Positions 1 to 5,210 of a stretch of DNA of 5,210 nt are shown here, in pieces. The DNA lies in contig JAGWIE010000120.1 in NCBI GenBank assembly GCA_028866445.1, positions 1 to 5,210 on the forward strand, given 5' to 3'. Within the stretch, counting starts at the first letter, position 1. Every line of letters begins with the position of its first letter. The notes under the pieces were generated by a model. It saw only the letters and a list, made by a program, of their open reading frames with translations. It was not told where the DNA came from and made no database searches. This DNA is from Rhodospirillales bacterium (GTDB lineage Bacteria; Pseudomonadota; Alphaproteobacteria; Acetobacterales; Acetobacteraceae). A program made the position numbers and the translations under genes.

Positions 1-1139
1 TTGTCGATCAAAATCGCCAAATCCTTCGTCATATGCCCGGCTTCCACCGTCTCCACGCAAACCCGCTCCAGCGTCTCGGCAAAATTCACCACCTCCGGCG
101 TATCATCAAACCGCCCGCGGTAAATCAGCCCCCGCGTCCACGCAAAAATGCTGGCAATCGGGTTGGTGGAAGTTGGGCGGCCCTTCTGGTGCTCGCGGTA
201 ATGCCGGGTCACGGTGCCGTGCGCGGCTTCGGCCTCAACCACCGTGCCATCCGGGTTCAGCAGCACAGAGGTCATCAACCCCAGCGATCCAAACCCCTGC
301 GCCACAATGTCAGACTGCACATCGCCATCATAATTCTTGCACGCCCACACATAGCCACCGCTCCATTTCAGGGCGCAGGCCACCATGTCGTCAATCAGCC
401 GGTGCTCATAGGTCAACCCGGCCTTGTCAAACGCGGCCTTAAACTCCGCGTTGAAAATCCGCTCGAAGGTGTCTTTAAAGAACCCGTCATAGCCCTTCAG
501 AATCGTATTCTTGGTGGAAAGATAAACCGGGTAATTCCGCGCCAGCCCATAATTAAAGCTCGCCCGCGCAAACCCCTCGATTGATTTCAGCGTGTTGAAC
601 ATGCCCATCGCCACGCCAGGGCCGGTGAAGTCATGCACATCCATCACCACCGGCTCACCGCCTTCGGGCTTAAACACCAGCTCCAGCTTGCCGGGGCCGG
701 GCACTTTGTAATCAGTGGCGCGGTAGATATCGCCATAGGCATGGCGGCCCACCACAATCGGCTGCGTCCAATGCGGCACCAGCCGGGGCACGTTGCTGCA
801 TATAATCGGTTCACGGAAGATGGTGCCGTCCACAATATTGCGGATCGTCCCGTTCGGGCTTTTCCACATCTTCTTCAGGCCGAATTCCTCCACCCGTGCC
901 TCGTCCGGCGTAATGGTGGCGCATTTCACGGCCACGCCATATTGCTTGGTGGCGTTGGCGGCATCAACGGTCACCTGGTCGTCGGTGGCGTCGCGGTGCT
1001 CAATGCCAAGGTCGAAATATTTAAGGTCGATGTCGAGATACGGCAGAATCAGCTTCTCTTTAATAAACCCCCAGATAATCCGGGTCATCTCATCCCCGTC
1101 CATCTCCACCACCGGGGTTTTTACCTTGATTCTGGCCAT
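1..1139 (-). CDS. icd: NADP-dependent isocitrate dehydrogenase, C-terminus cut by window edge
   Basis: Converts isocitrate to 2-oxoglutarate and CO2 with reduction of NADP+, a cytosolic TCA-cycle step. The reading frame is open from the ATG at 1139 to the left edge, giving 379 complete codons; the family is usually about 400-406 residues, so roughly 25 C-terminal residues are missing. The start gives MARIKVKTPVVEMDGDEMTR, the usual N-terminus of the eukaryote-like homodimeric (type II) group. Visible motifs: WKSPNGTIRN at 92-101 (substrate-binding Ser94, Asn96, Arg100), Arg109 in FRE, Arg132 and catalytic Tyr139 in GRHAYGDIYRATD, catalytic Lys210 in STKNTILK, metal-binding Asp250, Asp273 and Asp277 (IDDMVA, NYDGDVQSD), and GTVTRHYR at 308-315, whose Arg312-His313 pair contacts the NADP 2'-phosphate in the pig enzyme. 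Numbering parallels pig mitochondrial IDH with an offset of one to two. The ribosome binding site is weak (GAAAGCGAG). All key residues visible here are intact. The gene is divergent from pyrE. Confidence 0.97.
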   Translation of the reverse strand, partial: MARIKVKTPVVEMDGDEMTRIIWGFIKEKLILPYLDIDLKYFDLGIEHRDATDDQVTVDAANATKQYGVAVKCATITPDEARVEEFGLKKMWKSPNGTIRNIVDGTIFREPIICSNVPRLVPHWTQPIVVGRHAYGDIYRATDYKVPGPGKLELVFKPEGGEPVVMDVHDFTGPGVAMGMFNTLKSIEGFARASFNYGLARNYPVYLSTKNTILKGYDGFFKDTFERIFNAEFKAAFDKAGLTYEHRLIDDMVACALKWSGGYVWACKNYDGDVQSDIVAQGFGSLGLMTSVLLNPDGTVVEAEAAHGTVTRHYREHQKGRPTSTNPIASIFAWTRGLIYRGRFDDTPEVVNFAETLERVCVETVEAGHMTKDLAILID

Positions 1140-1156
1140 TTCAGCTCGCTTTCTTC

Positions 1157-1169
1157 ATGCGCTTCGCAT
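1157..1169. repeat. short perfect inverted repeat upstream of icd
   Basis: ATGCG (1157-1161) and CGCAT (1165-1169) form a perfect 5-bp inverted repeat around the triplet CTT, 18-30 bp upstream of the icd start. It overlaps the predicted transcription start that follows from the candidate -10 box. It could be a small operator half-site pair or a weak hairpin, but a 5-bp repeat can occur by chance. Confidence 0.2.
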
Positions 1170-1197
1170 CAAATACCATTCCCGCCGCGCCGCACAA
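1170..1197 (-). promoter_or_regulatory. candidate icd promoter in the icd-pyrE divergent spacer
   Basis: On the minus strand, TTGTGC (1192-1197) and TATTTG (1170-1175) are 16 bp apart and lie 31 bp or more upstream of the icd ATG. The second box is preceded by TGG, an extended -10 pattern. The match is weak and rests only on spacing and location. I found no equally good promoter for pyrE in the 108-bp spacer, so its promoter may lie partly in the icd 5' end. Confidence 0.25.
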
Positions 1198-1231
1198 CCC
1201 TGGCAGATGGACGGCCAGCGCCCAAGCCGCT

Positions 1232-1239
1232 AGGAGGGG
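1232..1239 (+). promoter_or_regulatory. pyrE ribosome binding site
   Basis: AGGAGGGG ends 8 nt before the ATG at 1248. It is the strongest Shine-Dalgarno match on the plus strand of this window and favours the start at 1248 over the in-frame ATG at 1269, which has only a GAGAGGG-like match about 5 nt upstream. Confidence 0.75.
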
Positions 1240-1247
1240 CGAATTGA

Positions 1248-2015
1248 ATGTCTCAAAGAGAGGGCGACATGAGCGGGCGGATTGCCGCGAAAATCGATTG
1301 GGCGAGCGACTGGGACCGGGACGCTGCCTTAACCACAGCCAAGCTGCTGCTGGAAATCAAAGCCGTCAACTTCCGCCCGGAGGAGCCGTACACGCTCACC
1401 TCCGGCTGGAAATCCCCTGTCTATATCGATTGCCGCAAGATCATCTACTTCCCCCGCGCGCGGGCCAAAATCTGCGATCTGGCGGTGGAAAAAATCAGCC
1501 GGCATATTGGCTACGAGGCCATTCAGGCCGTGGCTGGCGGCGAAACCGCGGGCATTCCCTTCGCGGCATGGATCGCCGAGCGCATGCACGCCCCCATGGC
1601 TTATGTCCGCAAAAAGCCCAAGGGTTTTGGCAAAAACGCGCTCATTGAAGGCGAGGTGCCGGAGGGCCTGAACACCCTGCTGGTGGAAGACCTCACCACA
1701 GATGGCGGCTCCAAAATCCAGTTCGCCAATGCGCTGCGCGACGCCGGAGCTATCTGCAACCATACCTTTGTCGTGTTCTTCTACGGCGTGTTTCCTGGCT
1801 CGTTTGAAACACTGGCGAGCATGAACATCTCGCTCCATCACCTCTGCACTTGGTGGGATGTTCTGGAAGCCGCCAAATCCCACGCATATTTCTCTGATTC
1901 CGCCTTGGCCGGTGTTCGTAAATTCCTCGAGAATCCCATGGCCTGGTCTGCTGCCCATGGCGGTGTCGCCTCGGCGGAAGAAGCATTGGAATACAAGCTC
2001 GGCAAAAAGGGTTAA
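1248..2015 (+). CDS. pyrE: orotate phosphoribosyltransferase
   Basis: Transfers the phosphoribosyl group of PRPP to orotate to make OMP, the fifth step of de novo pyrimidine synthesis, in the cytosol. The 255-residue product carries the substrate segment TLTSGWKSPVYIDCRK (49-64), the flexible catalytic-loop segment YVRKKPKGFGKN (119-130), and the PRPP-binding segment LLVEDLTTDGGSK (144-156) with the acidic pair Glu147-Asp148. This is a variant of the usual VDDVITAGT form. At 255 residues it is longer than the roughly 213-residue enterobacterial enzyme, partly through its C-terminal region with the Trp-rich CTWWDVLEAAK segment. The loop His of the Salmonella enzyme (RKEAKDHG) aligns with Phe127 here. 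The start at 1248 has the better ribosome binding site; ATG 1269 would remove seven residues that lie before the conserved part. The stop TAA is 3 bp before the next gene, so the two are probably co-transcribed. Confidence 0.93.
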   Translation: MSQREGDMSGRIAAKIDWASDWDRDAALTTAKLLLEIKAVNFRPEEPYTLTSGWKSPVYIDCRKIIYFPRARAKICDLAVEKISRHIGYEAIQAVAGGETAGIPFAAWIAERMHAPMAYVRKKPKGFGKNALIEGEVPEGLNTLLVEDLTTDGGSKIQFANALRDAGAICNHTFVVFFYGVFPGSFETLASMNISLHHLCTWWDVLEAAKSHAYFSDSALAGVRKFLENPMAWSAAHGGVASAEEALEYKLGKKG

Positions 2016-2018
2016 GCC

Positions 2019-2867
2019 ATGCCGGGTGAGCAGGCAAACCATCTGCTCATCTTCGGCCTGGGTTATTCCGGCCGGGCCATCGCCCGTGCCGCAATGGTGG
2101 CGGGCTGGCAGGTCAGCGCCACATTTCGCGGCGAGACCTCGCCAGAACCCGGTGTGGCGCTGGTGCCGTTCACAAAGGCCGCCTCTTCCATCGCCGCCGC
2201 CACTCACATTCTTTCGACCGCCGCACCGGATGAAACCGGCGACCCGGTTCTCGCCCGCTACCACGCGGCCTTAAGAACCGCCCCTGCCAAATGGCTGGGC
2301 TATCTTTCCACCACCGGGGTTTATGGCGATGCGGGGGGTGCCTGGGTGGATGAAACCACCAAGCCCAACCCTGGCTCCGCCCGCACCAAACGCCGCGTCG
2401 CTGCCGAGCATGGCTGGGCGGCACTTGGCAAGCCGCTCGCCATCTTCCGCCTCGCTGGCATTTACGGCCCCGGTCGCTCGATGCTGGACGATCTACGCAC
2501 GGGGCAGGGGCGTCATGTTCTCAAACCCGGCCATCTGTTTGGCCGCATCCACCGGGCGGATATCGCCCAGGCCGTGCTCGCAGCGCTCAGCCAAAACGCC
2601 ACCGGCATCTTCAATTTGTCGGATGACGAACCCGCCACCCCGTCGGACGTGGTGTGCGAAGCTGCCCGGCTGCTCGGCATCGCCCCGCCGCCGGCCGTGC
2701 CCTACGAGCAGATCGCCAAAACCATGTCCCCCATGGCACTCAGCTTCTGGGCGGAAAACCGTAAGGTCGCGGCGGAAAAAACCAAATTCCGCCTGGGTCT
2801 CTCCTGGCGCTACCCTACCTACCGCGAGGGCCTAGCCGCCATCCTGGCTGAGGAGGCCGAACACTAG
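2019..2867 (+). CDS. YeeZ-like atypical SDR / NAD(P)-dependent epimerase-fold protein
   Basis: A 282-residue protein of the extended short-chain dehydrogenase/epimerase fold; its substrate is unknown. The dinucleotide-binding motif is GLGYSG at 13-18 (GxGxxG rather than the epimerase TGxxGxxG). LSTTGVYGD at 96-104, DETTKPNP at 111-118 and FRLAGIYGPGR at 143-153 follow the order and spacing of E. coli YeeZ (SSTSVYGD, ETTPRNP, LRLAGLVGPGR), as I recall that sequence. The usual active-site YxxxK is absent: aligning Lys124 places Ser120 where Tyr would be (S-A-R-T-K). It may therefore be a binding or regulatory protein, or use Tyr102 differently. The ATG lies 3 bp after the pyrE stop, with AAAAAGGG 8 nt upstream as a weak ribosome binding site overlapping the pyrE end, which suggests one operon and perhaps translational coupling. 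Its TAG stop shares CTAG with the convergent lipoprotein gene. Fold assignment is firm, function is not. Confidence 0.85.
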   Translation: MPGEQANHLLIFGLGYSGRAIARAAMVAGWQVSATFRGETSPEPGVALVPFTKAASSIAAATHILSTAAPDETGDPVLARYHAALRTAPAKWLGYLSTTGVYGDAGGAWVDETTKPNPGSARTKRRVAAEHGWAALGKPLAIFRLAGIYGPGRSMLDDLRTGQGRHVLKPGHLFGRIHRADIAQAVLAALSQNATGIFNLSDDEPATPSDVVCEAARLLGIAPPPAVPYEQIAKTMSPMALSFWAENRKVAAEKTKFRLGLSWRYPTYREGLAAILAEEAEH

Positions 2868-3583
2868 TTCAGCCCCTCCGCCACGGAAACTCCCGCCGTT
2901 GTCAGCACTGCAGACAGTGCTTTGTCGGCAAGCTCGGGGTTCGCTTTAATATCCGCGAAATTTGCGTAGTTAAATTGTGGGTCGGGCTTTTGGTCGCCCT
3001 TCATTCCTGAATATTGGAACGCGCCCTGTGCCAGAGTCGTGGTACCATTGCTGGCAATAAGCCTGTATTTTAGTTCGACCATCGGCTGGTAGGGTGCACC
3101 CAAGCCGCCTTTATAATAACCAAGCTGCACAAGCACCACATCAAGTTGTGGTGTGGAGGATGGCGTATATGGGCTGAGAAAATCTCCCTGCGGGCGCGGA
3201 ACAGAAATCCGTGTCACCGTGTAGCCTTCCACATCAAGCTGCTTGGTAATCGCCGTCGCCAGGAGAGGTTCAGCCGAGAAATTATCTTGGGTCAGCAGGC
3301 CGGTAAAAGTCTTATTACGCTTAGCAGCTGCATCGGCTTCGATGCTTCCGCCAATAAGGCCGCCAACGATCCCGAATGCTGGACCGATAGTTCCTGCCAC
3401 GGTAGTCGGTGCGAGGGAGACCACAGATTCCTGAGGGGGAATGTATGGAGTAACGAGGGCGATCTGTTTTCCGCCCTGATGTTGGTAGGCAACTGTCGAT
3501 GCTAAAGGCGGCGGCGTGCAACCAACCAGCAAAAACGGCACTACAATCACGACGCCTAAGCGCCTTGTTAAAGAGAAAGACAA
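2864..3583 (-). CDS. predicted outer-membrane lipoprotein with glycine zipper, family unknown
   Basis: I do not recognise the family. With the TTG start at 3583 the product is 239 residues and begins with a textbook lipoprotein signal: positive residues Arg7-Arg8, a hydrophobic stretch, and the lipobox LVGC ending at Cys22. Thr at +2 fits outer-membrane sorting. Residues 62-81 are hydrophobic and glycine-rich, with Gly67, Gly71, Gly75 and Gly79 forming three consecutive GxxxG steps. The rest looks like a soluble alpha/beta domain with segments such as LLATAITKQLDVEGYTV and LDVVLVQLGYYKGG. An upstream in-frame TTG at 3622 would add 13 residues but has no ribosome binding site and would give an unusually long n-region. 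GC is about 53% by hand count over 2881-3600, against 60-78% in sampled neighbouring lines, a hint of separate ancestry. The gene lies 60 bp downstream of the hydrolase on the same strand and may have its own promoter. Confidence 0.85.
   Translation of the reverse strand: MSFSLTRRLGVVIVVPFLLVGCTPPPLASTVAYQHQGGKQIALVTPYIPPQESVVSLAPTTVAGTIGPAFGIVGGLIGGSIEADAAAKRNKTFTGLLTQDNFSAEPLLATAITKQLDVEGYTVTRISVPRPQGDFLSPYTPSSTPQLDVVLVQLGYYKGGLGAPYQPMVELKYRLIASNGTTTLAQGAFQYSGMKGDQKPDPQFNYANFADIKANPELADKALSAVLTTAGVSVAEGLN
2904..2925 (+). terminator. candidate terminator for the pyrE operon, inside the convergent lipoprotein gene
   Basis: AGCACTG (2904-2910) and CAGTGCT (2915-2921) form a perfect 7-bp stem with a CAGA loop, followed by TTTGT on the plus strand, 37 bp past the stop of the YeeZ-like gene. 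The T-tract is short, so termination would be weak. On the minus strand no T-run follows. The same bases encode Ala-Leu-Ser-Ala-Val-Leu near the lipoprotein C-terminus, so the repeat could be a coding coincidence. Confidence 0.35.
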
Positions 3584-3588
3584 ATAAA

Positions 3589-3596
3589 CCCCACCT
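3589..3596 (-). promoter_or_regulatory. ribosome binding site deciding the lipoprotein TTG start
   Basis: On the minus strand AGGTGGGG is followed by the 5-nt spacer TTTAT and the codon TTG at 3583. This places translation start where the lipoprotein signal peptide has its normal length of 22 residues including the cysteine. Confidence 0.6.
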
Positions 3597-3635
3597 GATA
3601 TCGTTATTGGGCCTTGGAGCAAGCCACATATCTTA

Positions 3636-3666
3636 ATTTTATTTCATGATAAGATCGTTTCGGCAA
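3636..3666 (-). promoter_or_regulatory. candidate lipoprotein promoter in an AT-rich gap
   Basis: The minus strand has TTGCCG (3661-3666) and TAAAAT (3636-3641, five of six matches to TATAAT) with a 19-bp spacer, slightly long. They straddle the hydrolase stop codon at 3644-3646. Transcription would start near 3629, leaving a leader of about 45 nt before the TTG at 3583 and too little room for the TTG at 3622. The evidence is sequence similarity only. Confidence 0.25.
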
Positions 3667-4384
3667 GGGTAGCAGTTAGCAGCGCCAATTCCTCCGGCGC
3701 TGAAAGCCGGTGGTCACCGTCCTTAATAAAAGTCAGCCGCACATCATTGCTGGCCAGGTTTTCCAGCAGTTTCAGGCTCTGCCGCCAGGCCACGGCATCG
3801 TCCTTCATCCCGTGCAGAATCCGCACCTTGCAGGCCACCTCAATCCTGCTCGTCATCACCAGAAACGCCGCGCTCCGCTCAATCAGTTTCAGCGAAAAGG
3901 GCAGGGGATCGCCATAGTCCGATGGTTTGTAAATCACCCCGGTTTTCTGAATTTCCTCTTTCATTGCCGCGGGCAATTCAACAGCCAGCATGGCGGCGGT
4001 GAAATCCGGCGCGGGGGCCAGCAACACCATGCCCTTCAACCGTGCCCCCAGCTTGGGTCCCAGCAGCAGCGAAATCCACCCACCCATGGATGAGCCCACC
4101 AACACCACATCCCGCTCCGGTGCGATTTGTTCCAGCACTAATGCCGCATCAGCCGCCCAGTCGCCAATGCCGTTTTCAATAAACACCCCGCCGGACTTGC
4201 CATGCCCGGCATAATCGAAGCGCAGCATCGCCCGCCCCTGTGCCCGGCACCACGCTTCCAGCGCCAGCGCCTTGGTGCCTTCCATGTCCGAGGCATAGCC
4301 AGGGCAGAACATCACCAGCGGGCCTTCCCCCGCCAGAAACTCATAGGCCAGGGCGATTCCCGGCAGGCGTGACACAAACGGCAT
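3644..4384 (-). CDS. alpha/beta hydrolase of the ABHD10 type (serine esterase/thioesterase)
   Basis: A 246-residue single-domain serine hydrolase with no signal peptide, so probably cytosolic. Motifs in order: PGYASDMEGTKALA at 28-41 (oxyanion-hole side), RFDYAGHG at 55-62, nucleophile elbow G97-S-S99-M-G101-G with Ser99 as nucleophile, HGMKDD with Asp195 as the likely acid, and GDHR with His225 as the base. The triad is complete. The block order and wording (PGY..xM.GTKALA, RFDY.G.G.S, VGSSxGGW, HGMKDDxVxW, SDHR) closely match human ABHD10, a mitochondrial acyl-thioesterase/depalmitoylase that also cleaves acyl glucuronides. The bacterial substrate cannot be read from sequence. I chose ATG 4384 because GGAGG lies 9 nt upstream; the in-frame ATG at 4390 is only 3 nt from it but is possible. 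The gene is divergent from the glycosyltransferase and upstream of the lipoprotein gene. Confidence 0.9.
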   Translation of the reverse strand: MPFVSRLPGIALAYEFLAGEGPLVMFCPGYASDMEGTKALALEAWCRAQGRAMLRFDYAGHGKSGGVFIENGIGDWAADAALVLEQIAPERDVVLVGSSMGGWISLLLGPKLGARLKGMVLLAPAPDFTAAMLAVELPAAMKEEIQKTGVIYKPSDYGDPLPFSLKLIERSAAFLVMTSRIEVACKVRILHGMKDDAVAWRQSLKLLENLASNDVRLTFIKDGDHRLSAPEELALLTATLAETILS

Positions 4385-4395
4385 AGTCATAAACC
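4369..4395 (+). promoter_or_regulatory. weak candidate promoter for the glycosyltransferase
   Basis: GTGACA (4369-4374, five of six to TTGACA) and TAAACC (4390-4395) are 15 bp apart, just upstream of the ATG at 4420. The first box lies inside the hydrolase 5' coding end. The -10 match is poor and the spacer is short, so this is only a pointer to where a promoter could sit in the very short divergent junction. Confidence 0.15.
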
Positions 4396-4398
4396 TCC
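4393..4398 (-). promoter_or_regulatory. hydrolase ribosome binding site
   Basis: GGAGGT on the minus strand. Counted from GGAGG, the distance is 3 nt to the ATG at 4390 and 9 nt to the ATG at 4384. The second is the more usual spacing and is the basis for the start chosen. Confidence 0.55.
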
Positions 4399-4419
4399 AA
4401 CCCTGGTAGCGCGCAGCCT

Positions 4420-5210
4420 ATGATTGACCGCCCGCGAACGATTCTCCAGGTGTTGCCCAAACTTGATGCCGGGGGGGCGGAACGGGTCGCCATCGAAATC
4501 GCCGAGGCCGTGCGCCTCGCCGGGCATCGCTCCATCATCGCCGCGGAGGATGGCCGCCTATCCACCCATGCCATCCGCGCCGGGGTGGAGCTGCTTCACC
4601 TCAACCTCTCCACCAAAAATCCTTTTAAAATATGGCGCAATACCAAAAAACTCCGCGCCATTATCAACGAGAACCAGGTGGACCTCGTCCATGCCCATTC
4701 CCGCGCCCCGGCCTGGTCGGCTTACCGCGCCGCCCGGCACGCGGGTATTCCCTTCGTCACCACCTATCACGGCACGTATGGCGAAGGCTCCCGGCTGAAG
4801 AAACGCTATAACCGGGTGATGGCGGCGGGGGACCGCGTTGTGGCTGTCAGTCACTTCATCGAAAATCTCATAAAATCCCGCTACAAGATTGATCCTGAGA
4901 AAATCAGGGTCATTCATAACGGCGTTGACCTGCGTAAGTTCGACCCCGCCTCCGTGCGCGGCGACCGCGCCGTGCGCCTCGCCAAAGAATGGCGGATTGA
5001 AAATGGTCAGCCCGCCATCCTGCTCCCCGCCCGGCTCACCGCCTGGAAAGGCCAGCGTCTGTTCATCCGCGCGCTGGCAAAAATGCGGCATAATGAGGCG
5101 GTTGGCATCCTTATTGGCTCAGACCAGGGGCGGCATAAATACACAGAGGAGCTGATGACCCTGGCGGAGCGCCTCGGGATTGGTGGCCGCCTGCGCCTCG
5201 CTGGCCATGT
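4420..5210 (+). CDS. GT4-family glycosyltransferase, C-terminus cut by window edge
   Basis: A GT-B fold retaining glycosyltransferase that would transfer a sugar from a nucleotide-sugar donor, probably to lipopolysaccharide or another envelope glycan; acceptor and sugar are not readable from the sequence. The frame is open from ATG 4420 to the right edge, 263 complete codons; GT4 enzymes usually have about 350-400, so the last third is missing. Motifs: GGAERVA at 18-24 (N-terminal Gly-rich loop), DLVHAHSRAP at 88-97, TTYHGTYG at 114-121, VVAVSHFI at 140-147, IRVIHNGVDLRKFDP at 162-176 (linker into the C-terminal domain), and PARLTAWKGQ at 203-212, whose Arg205 and Lys210 are the usual donor-phosphate contacts. 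The E-x7-E motif would lie beyond the edge. No other in-frame start exists between the upstream stop (4390-4392) and 4420. There is no clear ribosome binding site. Confidence 0.92.
   Translation, partial: MIDRPRTILQVLPKLDAGGAERVAIEIAEAVRLAGHRSIIAAEDGRLSTHAIRAGVELLHLNLSTKNPFKIWRNTKKLRAIINENQVDLVHAHSRAPAWSAYRAARHAGIPFVTTYHGTYGEGSRLKKRYNRVMAAGDRVVAVSHFIENLIKSRYKIDPEKIRVIHNGVDLRKFDPASVRGDRAVRLAKEWRIENGQPAILLPARLTAWKGQRLFIRALAKMRHNEAVGILIGSDQGRHKYTEELMTLAERLGIGGRLRLAGH

Noticed and set aside
33..1247. Plus-strand open frames of 183 and 204 codons across the icd region
   Set aside because: They are rich in His, Arg and Pro, as expected from reading icd backwards. The minus strand has an unbroken isocitrate dehydrogenase with all catalytic residues.
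1329..2264. A 311-codon open frame on the minus strand, antisense to pyrE and the start of the YeeZ-like gene
   Set aside because: It is longer than pyrE but has no recognisable motif and no matching gene neighbourhood, and it lies opposite a clear PyrE. Long antisense frames are common in GC-rich genes.
2771..2793. GGCGGAA / TTCCGCC inverted repeat near the end of the YeeZ-like gene, considered as a terminator for the lipoprotein transcript
   Set aside because: The T-run is in the 9-nt loop rather than after the stem on either strand, so it does not fit an intrinsic terminator.
3146..3505. Plus-strand open frame of 119 codons opposite the lipoprotein gene
   Set aside because: No motif and no ribosome binding site that I can see. 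The minus-strand frame has a proper signal peptide, lipobox and start site.
3599..3627. GGCTTG-CTC-CAAGGCC imperfect hairpin between hydrolase and lipoprotein genes
   Set aside because: It needs a bulged G and has no T-run after it on the minus strand. The gap looks more like a promoter and leader.
4471..4477. G7 homopolymer near the glycosyltransferase start, possible phase-variation tract
   Set aside because: It encodes the conserved Gly-Gly-Ala of GGAER and is short for slippage. Protein constraint explains it, and the frame is intact.

Overview
The window looks like ordinary chromosomal DNA from a moderately GC-rich Gram-negative bacterium, most likely an alphaproteobacterium. This placement is an inference. 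It rests on an isocitrate dehydrogenase of the eukaryote-like NADP type, a PyrE of the long form with an atypical PRPP motif (VEDLTTDGGS), and a lipoprotein with a normal lipobox. Coding density is very high: six protein genes, of which two run off the window ends, and no intergenic gap above about 110 bp. I see no tRNA, rRNA, CRISPR array, insertion sequence or integrase.

Left part (1-2867): icd (minus strand, C-terminus cut by the left edge) is divergent from a two-gene plus-strand unit, pyrE followed 3 bp later by a YeeZ-like NAD(P)-binding epimerase/dehydratase-fold protein. The 108 bp between icd and pyrE is the only sizeable regulatory space here. It carries a good ribosome binding site for pyrE and a weak candidate promoter for icd.

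Middle part (2864-3643): a lipoprotein gene of unrecognised family on the minus strand, about 53% GC by hand count, clearly AT-richer than its neighbours. It converges on the YeeZ-like gene so tightly that one CTAG palindrome supplies both stop codons. The mature protein has a run of four glycines spaced as GxxxG repeats (a glycine zipper) close behind the lipid anchor.

Right part (3644-5210): an ABHD10-type serine hydrolase on the minus strand and, divergent from it with only about 35 bp between start codons, a GT4-family glycosyltransferase whose C-terminus is cut by the right edge.

The genes serve central carbon metabolism (icd), pyrimidine synthesis (pyrE), and probably the cell envelope (lipoprotein, glycosyltransferase). 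They do not form a recognisable single system. I did not find a convincing novel system; the points most worth following are the glycine-zipper lipoprotein, the tight gene junctions, and the YeeZ-like SDR that lacks the YxxxK tyrosine.
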